From Pantoea sp. GD03673 (GTDB lineage: Bacteria; Pseudomonadota; Gammaproteobacteria; Enterobacterales; Enterobacteriaceae), in contig NZ_JAOCKJ010000006.1 in the NCBI RefSeq assembly GCF_029844725.1, forward strand, positions 62,001 to 126,000: a DNA stretch of 64,000 nt, in the 5' to 3' direction. The notes beneath the pieces are model-generated. The model made no database searches and was not told the origin of the DNA. It saw nothing but the letters and a program-made list of their open reading frames with translations. This document shows, piece after piece, positions 31,520 through 41,430 of the stretch (position 1 is its first letter; each line of letters opens with the position of its first letter). The translations under genes and the position numbers were made by a program.

Positions 31520-32668
31520 TTAGTTGGAACCGAGAAGCAGTGAACCATTATTACCGTTTTGCGGGCTGGAGAACAGCGGCTGTCCGGCACCCGGCGCGGC
31601 TTTCAGCACCCAGACGCGTCCGTAGTGATTATAGAAGCCCGCCAGATGTGCGGCATCCGGTCCGATACCCTGATAGATATCAAAGTGTTGGCCTTTAATC
31701 GCCCCACCTACATCCAGAGCCACCATCAGGCGCATCTCATATTTGCCGTTGAATTTGCCTTTCTCATTCAACTGCGGCACTTCAGCCAGCAGTACCGTAC
31801 CCGCCGGAATAATGGAGCGGTCAGATGCCACCGAGGCTTTTGCCACCAGCGGAACGGCGCTGGCACCACGGACTGGCGTAAACGGCTCAGCCTTAAAGAA
31901 GACGAATGAAGGGTTAGTTTCCAGCAGCGCACGCACCTCCTGCGGGGAGTGCTCCTGCGCCCACTGGCGAATCGCCTGCATCGACATATCTTCGCGCTTC
32001 ACTTCGCCGCGATCGATCAGCTCTTTACCGATACTGTGATAGCCCCAGCCATTTTTACCGGCGTAACCAAAGAAGGTCATCGGCCGGCCATCGCCAAAGT
32101 CGACATAACCACTGCCCTGCACATCCATCATGAAGTTATCAATCAGCGAGTTGCTGTAGGCAATAACGTAGCGGTCATCGAGCCCGCCACTGTAGATTGA
32201 GGCGCGGCTCGGTAATTTTTCACCCCGTTTGCGCGGCGGCATACGGTAGATTGGATACTGGAACTCGCCCTGACGGGTGTAGCGCGCTTCCACGACCGGC
32301 GTGTAATAACCGGTGAACTGCACGTTACCGTAGTTGTCCGTGCCCTCCATCTGCCAGGCGTTCAGACCATACTGACGGAGCTGTCGGGTATCTGCACCCG
32401 CCATCAGCCAGCTTTCAATCGCGCTATAAGTGCCGTTCTGACGACTGTAAAGGGCGGATGAGGCGGACTGAATCTGACGGACCTGATCGCCAAAGTCTTT
32501 GCCATTCACCGGTGCGCCTTTGGCATTGGGCTGATTCACCAGCGCCAGCGGCTGTTCCAGTTTGCCATCTTTATATTGCTGACCGCGATCGGTCGGTTTA
32601 GAGCTACAGGCCGCCAGCAGCGTGATTAACGCGCCAGTGAGTGCATACTTCACCCAATGTGGTTTCAT
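31520..32668 (-). CDS. mltA: Membrane-bound lytic murein transglycosylase A
   Basis: MltA is an outer-membrane lipoprotein that cleaves glycan strands of peptidoglycan, leaving 1,6-anhydromuramic acid ends. The 382-residue precursor (E. coli 365) has a signal peptide ending LLAACSS, with lipidated Cys at about residue 21. The MltA double-psi barrel follows (NVQFTGYYTPVVEAR, YFGYAGKNGWGYHSIGK-like FFGYAGKNGWGYHSIG). The 3D domain is near the C-terminus (LMVALDVGGAIKGQHFDIYQ), containing the catalytic aspartate. The initiator tRNA genes are upstream and divergent. Confidence 0.96.
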   Translation of the reverse strand: MKPHWVKYALTGALITLLAACSSKPTDRGQQYKDGKLEQPLALVNQPNAKGAPVNGKDFGDQVRQIQSASSALYSRQNGTYSAIESWLMAGADTRQLRQYGLNAWQMEGTDNYGNVQFTGYYTPVVEARYTRQGEFQYPIYRMPPRKRGEKLPSRASIYSGGLDDRYVIAYSNSLIDNFMMDVQGSGYVDFGDGRPMTFFGYAGKNGWGYHSIGKELIDRGEVKREDMSMQAIRQWAQEHSPQEVRALLETNPSFVFFKAEPFTPVRGASAVPLVAKASVASDRSIIPAGTVLLAEVPQLNEKGKFNGKYEMRLMVALDVGGAIKGQHFDIYQGIGPDAAHLAGFYNHYGRVWVLKAAPGAGQPLFSSPQNGNNGSLLLGSN

Positions 32669-32830
32669 TATCTTCTCTTTTTATAACTGTTCGCCCCGCG
32701 ACGATAGCAAAGCGCCCGACATAATGAAATGCATCCGCTTTGACGCAGCGCATATCAGTTCAATAATTAATCAGATGGCTGAATCCTTCAGCAACTGGCT
32801 GTTAATTTGGCCTTTATCTTTAAAAAGGGG

Positions 32831-32858
32831 TTGCATCAATTAGCGCGGAGAGTATAGT
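32831..32858 (+). promoter_or_regulatory. Promoter of the initiator tRNA genes
   Basis: TTGCAT (32831-32836) and TATAGT (32853-32858) are spaced by 16 bp and followed by a GC-rich discriminator (GCGC). That arrangement is typical of stable-RNA promoters under stringent control by ppGpp. The first mature tRNA begins 14 nt after the -10. Confidence 0.75.
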
Positions 32859-32871
32859 GCGCTTCCACGGA

Positions 32872-32948
<77 letters not shown>

Positions 32949-33008
32949 ATACTTCTGCAGCAGTTTTACAGAAGTCACAATGTGAAAAGTCGCAAAGCGC
33001 AATACGGA

Positions 33009-33085
<77 letters not shown>

Positions 33086-33092
33086 ATCATTT

Positions 33093-33117
33093 AAACACCT
33101 GAAAGGGTGTTTTTTTG
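33093..33117 (+). terminator. Intrinsic terminator after the tRNA pair
   Basis: AAACACC (33093-33099) pairs with GGTGTTT (33107-33113) and runs into a T-tract (33110-33116), 7 nt after the CCA end of the second tRNA. The opposite gene amiC ends 80 bp further on. Confidence 0.88.
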
Positions 33118-33197
33118 TTTCTGCCGTTTGAAAATCCCTCTTACGCCTTTCTCCCGCTGACAAGCGCACGAATAGCCGTGGCTATCCGCACCCCTTT

Positions 33198-34442
33198 TTA
33201 TCGATGGGCCAGTGCCGCCCCACTCTCCACATACGCTTTGATACCGTTAAGAATCGCTTCCGCAACCTGATGCTGATAGCGCGTGGTGCGTAATTTTCGT
33301 TCCTCTTCCACATTACTGATAAACGCGGTCTCCACCAGGATGGACGGAATATCCGGGGCTTTCAGCACCGCAAATCCGGCCTGATCAACGGTACGTTTGT
33401 GCAGATGGTTGATGCGCCCCATGCGATGCAGCACCTCTTTACCAAACTTCAGGCTGTCGTGAATGGTCTGGCGCTGCACCATATCGAACATGGTGTGATC
33501 AAGATAGCGGTCGCCGCTTTTGCTGACGCCGCCAATCAGGTCGGATTCATTCTGGGTCTGCGCCAGGAAACGGGCTGCTGCTGATGTAGCACCGCTGGTT
33601 GATAAGGCAAACACCGAAGAGCCGCGTGCCGCCCGGCTGGTAAATGCATCCGCATGAATCGACACAAAGAGGTCGGCACGCTGTTTACGGGCTTTTGCGA
33701 CCCTGACGCGCAGCGGAATAAAGACATCTTCGTTGCGCGTCATGTAGGCTTTCATGTGGGACTCTTTATCGATCAACGCTTTGAGTCGCCGTCCTATCTT
33801 CAGCACAATATCTTTTTCGCGGGTTTTATATTTGCCGTGCGCACCGGGATCTTCGCCGCCGTGGCCAGGATCGATCATGATGATAATCGGGCGATCGCGC
33901 CCCGCTTTGCCTGGTAACGGTGCCTGCACCCCTTCATCTTTCTCCAGCTCACCCTGATTATAATCTTTCAGCAGGGCCAGCAGCGGGTCGTCTTCCACAG
34001 CGTTCTGGCTCGGATAGAGATCGACCACCAGCCGGTGATTGATCCCGGCGACCGGTGCCAGATTGAAGATCTTCGGTGCGACGTTGCGCTTTAACTCCAG
34101 AACAACGCGCACTGTGTTGCTGTCGAACTGGCCGACCCGGGCATGTTTAATAAAGGGATCTTCAACCCGTACCTGCTTATCTACCCCTTTCAGGACCGGA
34201 TTAAGGTGCAGGCCCTGAATATCGATCACCAGCCGTTCAGGATTGCTCAGCGCAAACTGCCTGTACTTCAGTGCAACGTTTGATTCCAGCGTCATGCGCG
34301 AGTAGGTGGATGAGGGCCAGATACGCACCGCTACAATGTGGTTCTTTGCCGCCAGCCCTGTCCGGCTGACGCTCAACAGCAGTAAGGCACCCGTCCCCTG
34401 TAAAAATCGTCTGCGTGAAAAATGGGAATTACCGTCTGACAT
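33198..34442 (-). CDS. amiC: N-acetylmuramoyl-L-alanine amidase AmiC
   Basis: AmiC is a zinc amidase that splits septal peptidoglycan during daughter-cell separation and is activated by NlpD. The 414-residue precursor (E. coli 417) has a Tat signal peptide with SRRRFLQG and a hydrophobic stretch, so it is exported folded. An AMIN domain (about residues 35-165) targets the septum. The amidase_3 domain has zinc-site motifs [19 protein letters not shown] and VETAFISN. It is divergent from argA. Confidence 0.97.
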   Translation of the reverse strand: MSDGNSHFSRRRFLQGTGALLLLSVSRTGLAAKNHIVAVRIWPSSTYSRMTLESNVALKYRQFALSNPERLVIDIQGLHLNPVLKGVDKQVRVEDPFIKHARVGQFDSNTVRVVLELKRNVAPKIFNLAPVAGINHRLVVDLYPSQNAVEDDPLLALLKDYNQGELEKDEGVQAPLPGKAGRDRPIIIMIDPGHGGEDPGAHGKYKTREKDIVLKIGRRLKALIDKESHMKAYMTRNEDVFIPLRVRVAKARKQRADLFVSIHADAFTSRAARGSSVFALSTSGATSAAARFLAQTQNESDLIGGVSKSGDRYLDHTMFDMVQRQTIHDSLKFGKEVLHRMGRINHLHKRTVDQAGFAVLKAPDIPSILVETAFISNVEEERKLRTTRYQHQVAEAILNGIKAYVESGAALAHR

Positions 34443-34607
34443 GCCGCTCCAGCTACTGTGTTGTGTCTAAAAAAACGCCAGTTAATCAAGTGGCGGCGAA
34501 AACTTTATCCAATCCGCAGCATGATGTCACCCCGGAAACCCTAAATAATGCAGGCTGTTAGCGGCTTTGACACCCGAAAAAACGTAAATTTTCGTCAGGA
34601 TTAAGGC

Positions 34608-34663
34608 TTGCAAAACCGGACGTAAAAGCATAAAAATACAAAAAATACGAATAAACATTCACT
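34608..34663 (+). promoter_or_regulatory. argA promoter with tandem ARG boxes
   Basis: TTGCAA (34608-34613) and TAAAAA (34631-34636) with a 17-bp spacer form the promoter. Two 18-bp ArgR-type boxes lie at 34625-34642 and 34646-34663, separated by 3 bp. The second, TACGAATAAACATTCACT, is close to the AATNNNNATT-centred ARG consensus; the first is weaker. The first box covers the -10, so ArgR-arginine should block RNA polymerase. Confidence 0.75.
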
Positions 34664-34674
34664 GAGGGTTGGCC

Positions 34675-36003
34675 GTGAAGGAACGTAGTACCGAACTGGT
34701 TCAGGGTTTTCGCCATACCGTTCCCTATATCAATGCCCACCGGGGTAAAACTTTTGTCATCATGCTGGGTGGCGAAGCGATTGAGCATGAGAACTTCTCT
34801 GGCATCGTTAATGATATCGGCCTGTTGCACAGCCTGGGCATCCGCCTGGTGGTGGTTTATGGCGCACGGCCTCAGATTGACGCCAGCCTGGCCCAGCAGC
34901 AGCTGGAGCCGGTTTATCATAAATTTACCCGGGTGACGGACGCGCAATCGCTGGAGTTAGTGAAACAGGCTGCCGGTCGGCTGCAGCTAGATATCACTGC
35001 CCGCCTCTCGATGAGTCTCAACAACACCCCGCTGCAGGGCGCGCACATTAATGTGGTCAGCGGCAATTTCATTATTTCACAGCCGCTGGGTGTGGATGAT
35101 GGCGTGGATTACTGTCACAGCGGACGCATCCGTCGTATTGATGAAGAGGCGATTCATCGCCAGCTGGATAACGATGCCATCGTACTGCTGGGTCCGGTTG
35201 CGGTCTCTGTGACCGGCGAGAGCTTTAATCTGACGTCTGAAGAAGTGGCTACCCAGCTGGCAATTAAGCTCAAAGCCGAAAAGATGATCGGTTTCTGCTC
35301 TGAGCAGGGCGTGCTGAACAGCGAAGGTGAAATCATCTCCGAGCTGTTCCCTAACGATGCGCAGGCCCGCATCGACGAGATTGAAAAAGAAGGGGATTAT
35401 CTTTCCGGGACGGTCCGCTTCCTTCGAGGCGCGGTGAAGGCCTGCCGCAGTGGCGTGCGCCGCAGCCATTTAATCAGCTATCAGGAAGATGGCGCGCTGT
35501 TACAGGAGCTCTTCTCACGCGACGGTATCGGAACGCAGATTGTTATGGAGTCAGCCGAACAGATCCGGCGCGCCAATATCAATGACATCGGCGGTATCCT
35601 CGAACTGATCCGCCCGCTGGAGCAGCAGGGCATTCTGGTGCGTCGCTCCCGCGAGCAGCTGGAGATGGAGATCGATAAGTTCACGATTATTCAGCGCGAC
35701 AATCTGACCATCGCCTGTGCCGCGCTCTATCCGTTTATGGATGAGAAGATTGGCGAAATGGCCTGTGTGGCGGTTCATCCTGACTATCGCAGCTCTTCAC
35801 GCGGTGAGATGCTGCTGCAGCGCGTGGCGTTGCAGGCGAAGCAAATGGGGCTGCAAAAGCTGTTTGTATTAACCACCCGCAGCATCCACTGGTTCCAGGA
35901 GCGCGGCTTTACGCCGGTCGATATTGAGTCACTGCCCGAGAGTAAGAAAGAGATGTATAACTATCAGCGCCGCTCCAAGGTGCTGATGGCCGACCTCACC
36001 TGA
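34675..36003 (+). CDS. argA: N-acetylglutamate synthase (amino-acid acetyltransferase)
   Basis: ArgA acetylates L-glutamate, the first committed step of arginine synthesis, and is feedback-inhibited by arginine. I chose the GTG at 34675 (first residues [14 protein letters not shown]), 6 nt after GAGGG, giving 442 residues versus 443 in E. coli. The TTG two codons upstream overlaps the ribosome-binding site. The N-terminal amino-acid-kinase fold ([20 protein letters not shown]) binds arginine. The C-terminal GNAT domain ([19 protein letters not shown]) is catalytic. It is preceded by tandem ARG boxes and convergent with recD. Confidence 0.96.
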   Translation: MKERSTELVQGFRHTVPYINAHRGKTFVIMLGGEAIEHENFSGIVNDIGLLHSLGIRLVVVYGARPQIDASLAQQQLEPVYHKFTRVTDAQSLELVKQAAGRLQLDITARLSMSLNNTPLQGAHINVVSGNFIISQPLGVDDGVDYCHSGRIRRIDEEAIHRQLDNDAIVLLGPVAVSVTGESFNLTSEEVATQLAIKLKAEKMIGFCSEQGVLNSEGEIISELFPNDAQARIDEIEKEGDYLSGTVRFLRGAVKACRSGVRRSHLISYQEDGALLQELFSRDGIGTQIVMESAEQIRRANINDIGGILELIRPLEQQGILVRRSREQLEMEIDKFTIIQRDNLTIACAALYPFMDEKIGEMACVAVHPDYRSSSRGEMLLQRVALQAKQMGLQKLFVLTTRSIHWFQERGFTPVDIESLPESKKEMYNYQRRSKVLMADLT

Positions 36004-36015
36004 TTCAATGCTGAA

Positions 36016-36044
36016 GGGACGGGCCACTCCTCATGGCCTGTCCC
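36016..36044. terminator. Bidirectional hairpin between argA and recD
   Basis: An 11-bp stem with one G-T pair (36016-36026 with 36034-36044) and a 7-nt loop fills most of the 49-bp gap between the convergent argA and recD stop codons. A short pyrimidine-rich tract follows on the plus strand. Confidence 0.6.
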
Positions 36045-36052
36045 CCTTCTTC

Positions 36053-37894
36053 TCAGCCGGTTTCCCCCAGTCGTTCCACCAGACCGCTGCGTCGCTGCGT
36101 TCGCAGCTGCACTGCACGCTGAAATACGCCAGTTTCACTGTAAATAGTCAGTTGTTTACGCGCGCGCGTAATCGCGGTGTAGACCAGTTCACGGGTCAGC
36201 ACCGGCAGAAACTGCGTCGGCATCACCAGCGCAGTGTGGTCGAACTCTGACCCCTGCGATTTATGCACCGTCATTACCCAGGCCGTTTCATGCGACGGTA
36301 ACCGGCTCGGCTGGATCGCCTTGATTGAGCCATCCGGCAGCGCGAAAAAGACCTTCAGGTTACCCTCTTCATCCCGCAGCGTAATGCCGATGTCGCCGTT
36401 AAACAGTCCGAGCGCACTGTCATTCCGGGCGATCATCACCGGACGTCCGGCATACCAGCGGCTGCCGATACCGGGACGCCGGATGCGCTGCAGCTGCATC
36501 AGTCGCTGCTCAATGCGCTGGTTCAGCCCCTGCACGCCAAAGGGCCCGTCACGTAATGCACACAACAGCTGATAACGGCCAAATGCAGCAATTACCTCAG
36601 CAGGCGGAGCCTGTTGTCTGATGAGCTGCAGGAAAGGCTGATAGCCCTGTGCCACTTCATCGAGCATCACCTGATACGCTTCCGCGCTGTTCAGCGGCTG
36701 ATAACTGACATCTTCATGAGCCGCAGCAAACACTGCCCTGACCTGCTCAGCATCGCCAAGGTTGATCGCTTTTGCCAGCTGGCCGATGCCTGATGAGGCG
36801 TCAAAACGGTAACTTTTCTGCAGCAGACAGATGCTGTCACGCACTGCCGGTGCAAGCCCGTCGTCGCTGCCCTGCAGTGTACAGCCGGTCAGCAGGGCAA
36901 GCTGTTCTGCCCGCGCCAGGCTGTAGCCGCTTTCCGTGCAGCGGCAGATATCGCCCAGCACCGCACCCGCTTCAACAGAGGCCAGCTGGTCGCGATCGCC
37001 CAGGAACACCACACGGGCATGGGCAGGCAGCGCGGCAATCAGTTTTGCCATCATCGAAAGATCGACCATCGAGGCCTCATCCACCACCAGCACATCCAGA
37101 TGCAGCGGATTACCGGCATGGTAGCGGAGCCGCTGGGTATCGGGCTGTGCGCCCAGCAGGCGATGCAGCGTGGTGGCTTCGGCAGGAAAACGCCGCCGTT
37201 CTTCGTCAGTGACCGCCAGATCCTGCAGCGCCCGGCCCAGTGACTCAGTCAGCCGCGCAGCCGCTTTGCCGGTTGGTGCCGCCAGCTGAATCCGCAGCGC
37301 ACCAGGATTCAGGCGAATCAGGGCGGCGAGGAGTTTCGCCACGGTCGTGGTTTTACCGGTGCCGGGGCCGCCGGAAATGACCGCCGTCTTGCGGGTCAGC
37401 GCCACGGCCGCAGCAATTTTCTGCCAGTTTTCCGGATCGTCACCAAACAGGCTGTTGAGCACGTCGCCTGCTGCACGCATATCAAACGCGGTTTTCACGT
37501 CCTGCACAGCAAAGAAGTCGGCAACCCGGCCTTCGCTGTGCCACAGCCGATGCAGATACAAACGCTGGTTGCTCAGCACCAGCGGCGTAATCAGGCTACC
37601 ATCACTGACGGCCGACCAGTCAGCCAGGCGTGATGGCCAGTCATCCGGCGCGCCCGCAGCCTGCCAGATGGCCTGGGCCAGCGCAGGCTGACGCCCGGCA
37701 AACAGGTTTGCTTCACAAAGGTTGCTCAGCGGCAAACAGACGTGCCCTTCGCCCGCCTCCGCGCTGACGCAGGCGGCTGCAAGCAGCAGCGCAGGCTGTG
37801 ATTCCGGCGCCACCAGACGGGCAAACTGAATATCCAGCGGCCGCAGGAGACGCTTCTCAACGGCCTGCAACAGCAGATTCAGCATGTCACTCAT
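36053..37894 (-). CDS. recD: Exodeoxyribonuclease V subunit alpha, RecD helicase
   Basis: RecD is the fast 5'-3' helicase of RecBCD, which resects double-strand breaks until it meets Chi. The 613-residue product (E. coli 608) has Walker [17 protein letters not shown] and Walker [15 protein letters not shown]. The C-terminal motif is [20 protein letters not shown], with [14 protein letters not shown] as motif VI. The start overlaps the recB stop by 4 bp (ATGA). It is last in the recC-ptrA-recB-recD cluster and convergent with argA. Confidence 0.97.
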   Translation of the reverse strand: MSDMLNLLLQAVEKRLLRPLDIQFARLVAPESQPALLLAAACVSAEAGEGHVCLPLSNLCEANLFAGRQPALAQAIWQAAGAPDDWPSRLADWSAVSDGSLITPLVLSNQRLYLHRLWHSEGRVADFFAVQDVKTAFDMRAAGDVLNSLFGDDPENWQKIAAAVALTRKTAVISGGPGTGKTTTVAKLLAALIRLNPGALRIQLAAPTGKAAARLTESLGRALQDLAVTDEERRRFPAEATTLHRLLGAQPDTQRLRYHAGNPLHLDVLVVDEASMVDLSMMAKLIAALPAHARVVFLGDRDQLASVEAGAVLGDICRCTESGYSLARAEQLALLTGCTLQGSDDGLAPAVRDSICLLQKSYRFDASSGIGQLAKAINLGDAEQVRAVFAAAHEDVSYQPLNSAEAYQVMLDEVAQGYQPFLQLIRQQAPPAEVIAAFGRYQLLCALRDGPFGVQGLNQRIEQRLMQLQRIRRPGIGSRWYAGRPVMIARNDSALGLFNGDIGITLRDEEGNLKVFFALPDGSIKAIQPSRLPSHETAWVMTVHKSQGSEFDHTALVMPTQFLPVLTRELVYTAITRARKQLTIYSETGVFQRAVQLRTQRRSGLVERLGETG

Positions 37895-40800
37895 AACCTC
37901 TCTCCGGTTTCACCAAACAGCGCATCAATCTCCTCCACAAAGGCTTCGGAAGGTCGGGTGGCAAAAATGCCGTTGTCCGGCGAACTGCCATCCATTCCGC
38001 GTAAAAACAGATAAAACACCCCACCAAAATCACGCTCATAGCGGTAATCCGGCAGGCGATGCTGCAGATAGCGATGCAGCGCCAGCGTATAGAGCTGATA
38101 CTGCAGGTCGTAGCGGTGGCCAGTCATCGCCTGCGCCATCGCCTCTGGCGTATAAGCAGCATGACTCTCTCCCAGCCAGTTCGACTTGTAGTCGAGCAGA
38201 TAATATTTACCCTGCCAGCGGAAGACCAGATCGATAAAGCCTTTCAGCATGCCGCGCACCTGACGAAAATCCAGGGCGGCAGCCTGCTGAGAGAGACGGT
38301 CGTGCCGGCGTAGCAAATCGTCAAGATCCGCTGCGGTCAGCAGATTATTGATCGGCAGATAAAACTCCATCTCAATGAGGCGCTCGCTGCTTTTTATCGC
38401 CGACAGCGTCAGTCCTTCGGCATTGAGCGGCGTATGTAAGACCCGATCAATCCACTGTTCCAGAACCGGCAACCAGCTCAGGGGGTAACCATTGTGCTGT
38501 AGCTGATCTTCCAGCCAGACGCGATCCGGCGGTTCGGTAAAATCAATCGACTCAAACAGACCGTGCAGGAAGGTGCCGGGTGCCGCACCGCGCGGAAAGT
38601 GATGCGGCGTCAATGCCGCCTCTTCACCACGCTCTTCTTCACCTGCGGCATCAATATCGAAATTGGGCAGCGCATCCAGCAACGGCGAGCTGTGGTGCTG
38701 TTGCAGGCCAGAATAACTGGTTACCCGCCAGACATCGCCCAGTGCGCGGGTCACGTCGCGACTGCTTAACGCCTCATCGCCCTGCTGCGCATCCTGCCAT
38801 ATTTCACCCGGCAGCAGATCGTCGTCAACCAGCGCAATGCCCTCACCGGTTAACGCCTTCAGCCGCTGACTGAGCTGCTGCGCATCGGTTGCTTCCCCCT
38901 TCTGCACCAGGTAACCCAGTGCGCTCTTGTGGAGATCGCTTTCACCCTCTTTTTTGCGGGTGCCCTTGATCAGCGGAGCAATGCCCACGCTGCAATGATA
39001 AACCGAACGGGTCAGCGCCACGTAGAGCAGGCGCAGATCCTCAGCCAGACGCTCCTCTTCGGCCAGCGCCAGACTTCCGGCATCGCCCTGCACATCCAGC
39101 AGTGCCGTGAACGTGTCGCGGTCGTGATAGAGCGCGCTGGCTGCCTCACGGAATCCGGCAGCGAAGGGCAGCCAGACCAGCGGATATTGCAGCCCTTTCG
39201 ATTTATGGATGGTGATGATCTGCACCAGATGGCGGTCACTTTCCAGACGCAGCTGCTGGCTGGAGGCCTGGCTGTTTGGCCGGGCAATCTGCTGCGCCAG
39301 GAAGCGCACCAGCGCGTGCGGACTCTCCAGCTGCACCGAGGCTTCCTGCAGCAGTTCACCCAGATGCATCAGGTCTGTCAGGCGACGTTCACCGTTCTCC
39401 GAAGCCAGCATATTCTCTGCCAGCTGCCGTTTGATCATGACATCTCGCAGCATGGGTAACACGCCGCGCTGATGCCACAGCTGCTGCCAGAGGGCAAACT
39501 GCTCCACCAGCGCATCCCATTCGCGCTCATTCTGCGTCAGCGCGTCCAGCGTTGCCGCATCAATAGCGAAAATGGAGGTCGCCAGCGCACTGCGCAGCAG
39601 CCGTTCCTGCTCAGGAGCCTGTATCGCCTGCAGCAACCAGAGTAATTCGCGCGCTTCGGGCGTGCTGTAGACGCTGTCCCGACTGGAGAGGTAGACCGAG
39701 GGAATCGACAGCGCATTCAGCGCGTCACGGATTAATCCCGCCTCATTGCGACTGCGCACCAGCACGGTGATATCGGAAGCCCGCACCGGCTGCAGCGCCT
39801 CGTCTTTACCCAGCCAGGCGCGTCCCTGCTGTCCTGCCACCAGCCAGCGGCTGATGTCAGCGGCACACTGCTGCGCCATAAACTGCTGGTAGTCGCTGTT
39901 ACCGACGCCTTCGCCAGGCTGCAGCCAGAAACGTAATGCCGGTTGCTGTTGCTGGTCAAAAATCAGCTTCAGCGACTGATTGGGTGCAGCGGGCCTGACC
40001 GGCTGGAAAGGAATTGCCGAGAAGAGGAAAGGCGAATCCAGCTGAGAAAAGAGGCGGTTGACGCTCTCTACCATCTCAGGTGAAGAACGCCAGTTGGTAT
40101 CCAGCGTGTAGTGAGCACTGACTTCGTTTCTGGCCCGCAGATAGGTAAAAATATCCGCGCCGCGAAACGCATAGATCGCCTGTTTGGGATCGCCGATCAG
40201 AAACAACGCCTGTTCAGGCTGATTAAGATAGAGCGTGCGGAAGATGCGATACTGCTGCGGATCGGTATCCTGGAATTCATCAATCAGGGCCACCGGGAAT
40301 CGCGCCCGGATAGTTTCTGCCAGTAACACGCCGCCAGGCTGCTGCAACGCCTCATCCAGCTTACTGAGCAGATCGTCGAAGCCTAACAGTGCACGTAACC
40401 GTTTCTCGCGCTGTACCGTGGCACGCACATCAGTCAGCGCCTGCGCAATGATCACATCCCGCAGCGACAACGGTTCCGCCAGAAACTGATCGATCGCTTC
40501 AAACAGCGAATGTCGCGGGGCTTCGCCCTTTTTGGTTTTCTCATCCAGCACCTGCTGACCAAAGCGCTCCAGCTCTTTCGGCAACTGATAATCCAGCGTC
40601 TCGCTGCTGGCCCACTGCGTGACTTTTGCGACCCAGTTCGGCAGATGTTTGCTGCTGTAGCTGCGCTTATCCACGCCCGAGGTGCTGATCATACCCTCAA
40701 CATCGGCGCTGAGCGCCTGCCACTGCTGCTTGATGGCGTCAATGCGCGCCAGATTACGGGCATGACGTGAGGCCAGCGTCTCATCAGCGGCGGGTGGACG

Positions 40801-41430
40801 CTTCAGGCTGGGCGATTCACCCTGAAGCCAGGGGCGCAGCGTGGTCAACAGGCTGTCGGGCCCGCTCCACTCTGCGGCAATGATTCGCGCCACATCCAGC
40901 GACAGGGGATAGCACTGACGACGCCAGAAATCAGCGGTCGACTGCTTCAGCAGCGCCTGCTCATCTTCAATTAACTCCAGCTCAAAGAGCATGCCTGATT
41001 CAAAGGCGTTGAGATTCAGCATCCGCTGACAGAAGCCGTGAATCGTGAAGATGGCGGCTTCATCCATCTGGCGTTCAGCAGCCAGCAACTGCGCGGCGGC
41101 CTGACTCAGATCCGCCATTTGCTCCAGCAGTAGCTGATGCATTGGATTGCTGCTTTTCCCGCGGATACAGGCCAGACGTAACTGATGAATATTTTCGCGG
41201 ATGCGCCCGCGCAATTCTGCTGTCGCGGCCTCGGTGAAGGTCACCACTAAAATTTCTTCTACCGGGAGCGGCCGGCTATAGGCGTTTTCTCCGCCCAGTC
41301 CAAGCAGCAGGCGCAGATAGAGCAGACCAATGGTAAAGGTTTTTCCGGTGCCCGCTGACGCCTCAATCAGTCGCTCACCTCTGAGCGGCAGCGTTAAAGG
41401 ATTCAGCGATACGGGAGGTAACTGCGTCAT
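37891..41430 (-). CDS. recB: Exodeoxyribonuclease V subunit beta, RecB helicase-nuclease
   Basis: RecB is the 3'-5' helicase and the only nuclease of RecBCD, and it loads RecA after Chi. The 1179-residue protein (E. coli 1180) has the UvrD-type Walker [20 protein letters not shown] and Walker [17 protein letters not shown]. Motif VI is [13 protein letters not shown]. The C-terminal nuclease domain has [19 protein letters not shown], with the catalytic Asp and Lys. It overlaps ptrA upstream and recD downstream by 4 bp each, implying coupled translation. Confidence 0.98.
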   Translation of the reverse strand: MTQLPPVSLNPLTLPLRGERLIEASAGTGKTFTIGLLYLRLLLGLGGENAYSRPLPVEEILVVTFTEAATAELRGRIRENIHQLRLACIRGKSSNPMHQLLLEQMADLSQAAAQLLAAERQMDEAAIFTIHGFCQRMLNLNAFESGMLFELELIEDEQALLKQSTADFWRRQCYPLSLDVARIIAAEWSGPDSLLTTLRPWLQGESPSLKRPPAADETLASRHARNLARIDAIKQQWQALSADVEGMISTSGVDKRSYSSKHLPNWVAKVTQWASSETLDYQLPKELERFGQQVLDEKTKKGEAPRHSLFEAIDQFLAEPLSLRDVIIAQALTDVRATVQREKRLRALLGFDDLLSKLDEALQQPGGVLLAETIRARFPVALIDEFQDTDPQQYRIFRTLYLNQPEQALFLIGDPKQAIYAFRGADIFTYLRARNEVSAHYTLDTNWRSSPEMVESVNRLFSQLDSPFLFSAIPFQPVRPAAPNQSLKLIFDQQQQPALRFWLQPGEGVGNSDYQQFMAQQCAADISRWLVAGQQGRAWLGKDEALQPVRASDITVLVRSRNEAGLIRDALNALSIPSVYLSSRDSVYSTPEARELLWLLQAIQAPEQERLLRSALATSIFAIDAATLDALTQNEREWDALVEQFALWQQLWHQRGVLPMLRDVMIKRQLAENMLASENGERRLTDLMHLGELLQEASVQLESPHALVRFLAQQIARPNSQASSQQLRLESDRHLVQIITIHKSKGLQYPLVWLPFAAGFREAASALYHDRDTFTALLDVQGDAGSLALAEEERLAEDLRLLYVALTRSVYHCSVGIAPLIKGTRKKEGESDLHKSALGYLVQKGEATDAQQLSQRLKALTGEGIALVDDDLLPGEIWQDAQQGDEALSSRDVTRALGDVWRVTSYSGLQQHHSSPLLDALPNFDIDAAGEEERGEEAALTPHHFPRGAAPGTFLHGLFESIDFTEPPDRVWLEDQLQHNGYPLSWLPVLEQWIDRVLHTPLNAEGLTLSAIKSSERLIEMEFYLPINNLLTAADLDDLLRRHDRLSQQAAALDFRQVRGMLKGFIDLVFRWQGKYYLLDYKSNWLGESHAAYTPEAMAQAMTGHRYDLQYQLYTLALHRYLQHRLPDYRYERDFGGVFYLFLRGMDGSSPDNGIFATRPSEAFVEEIDALFGETGERL

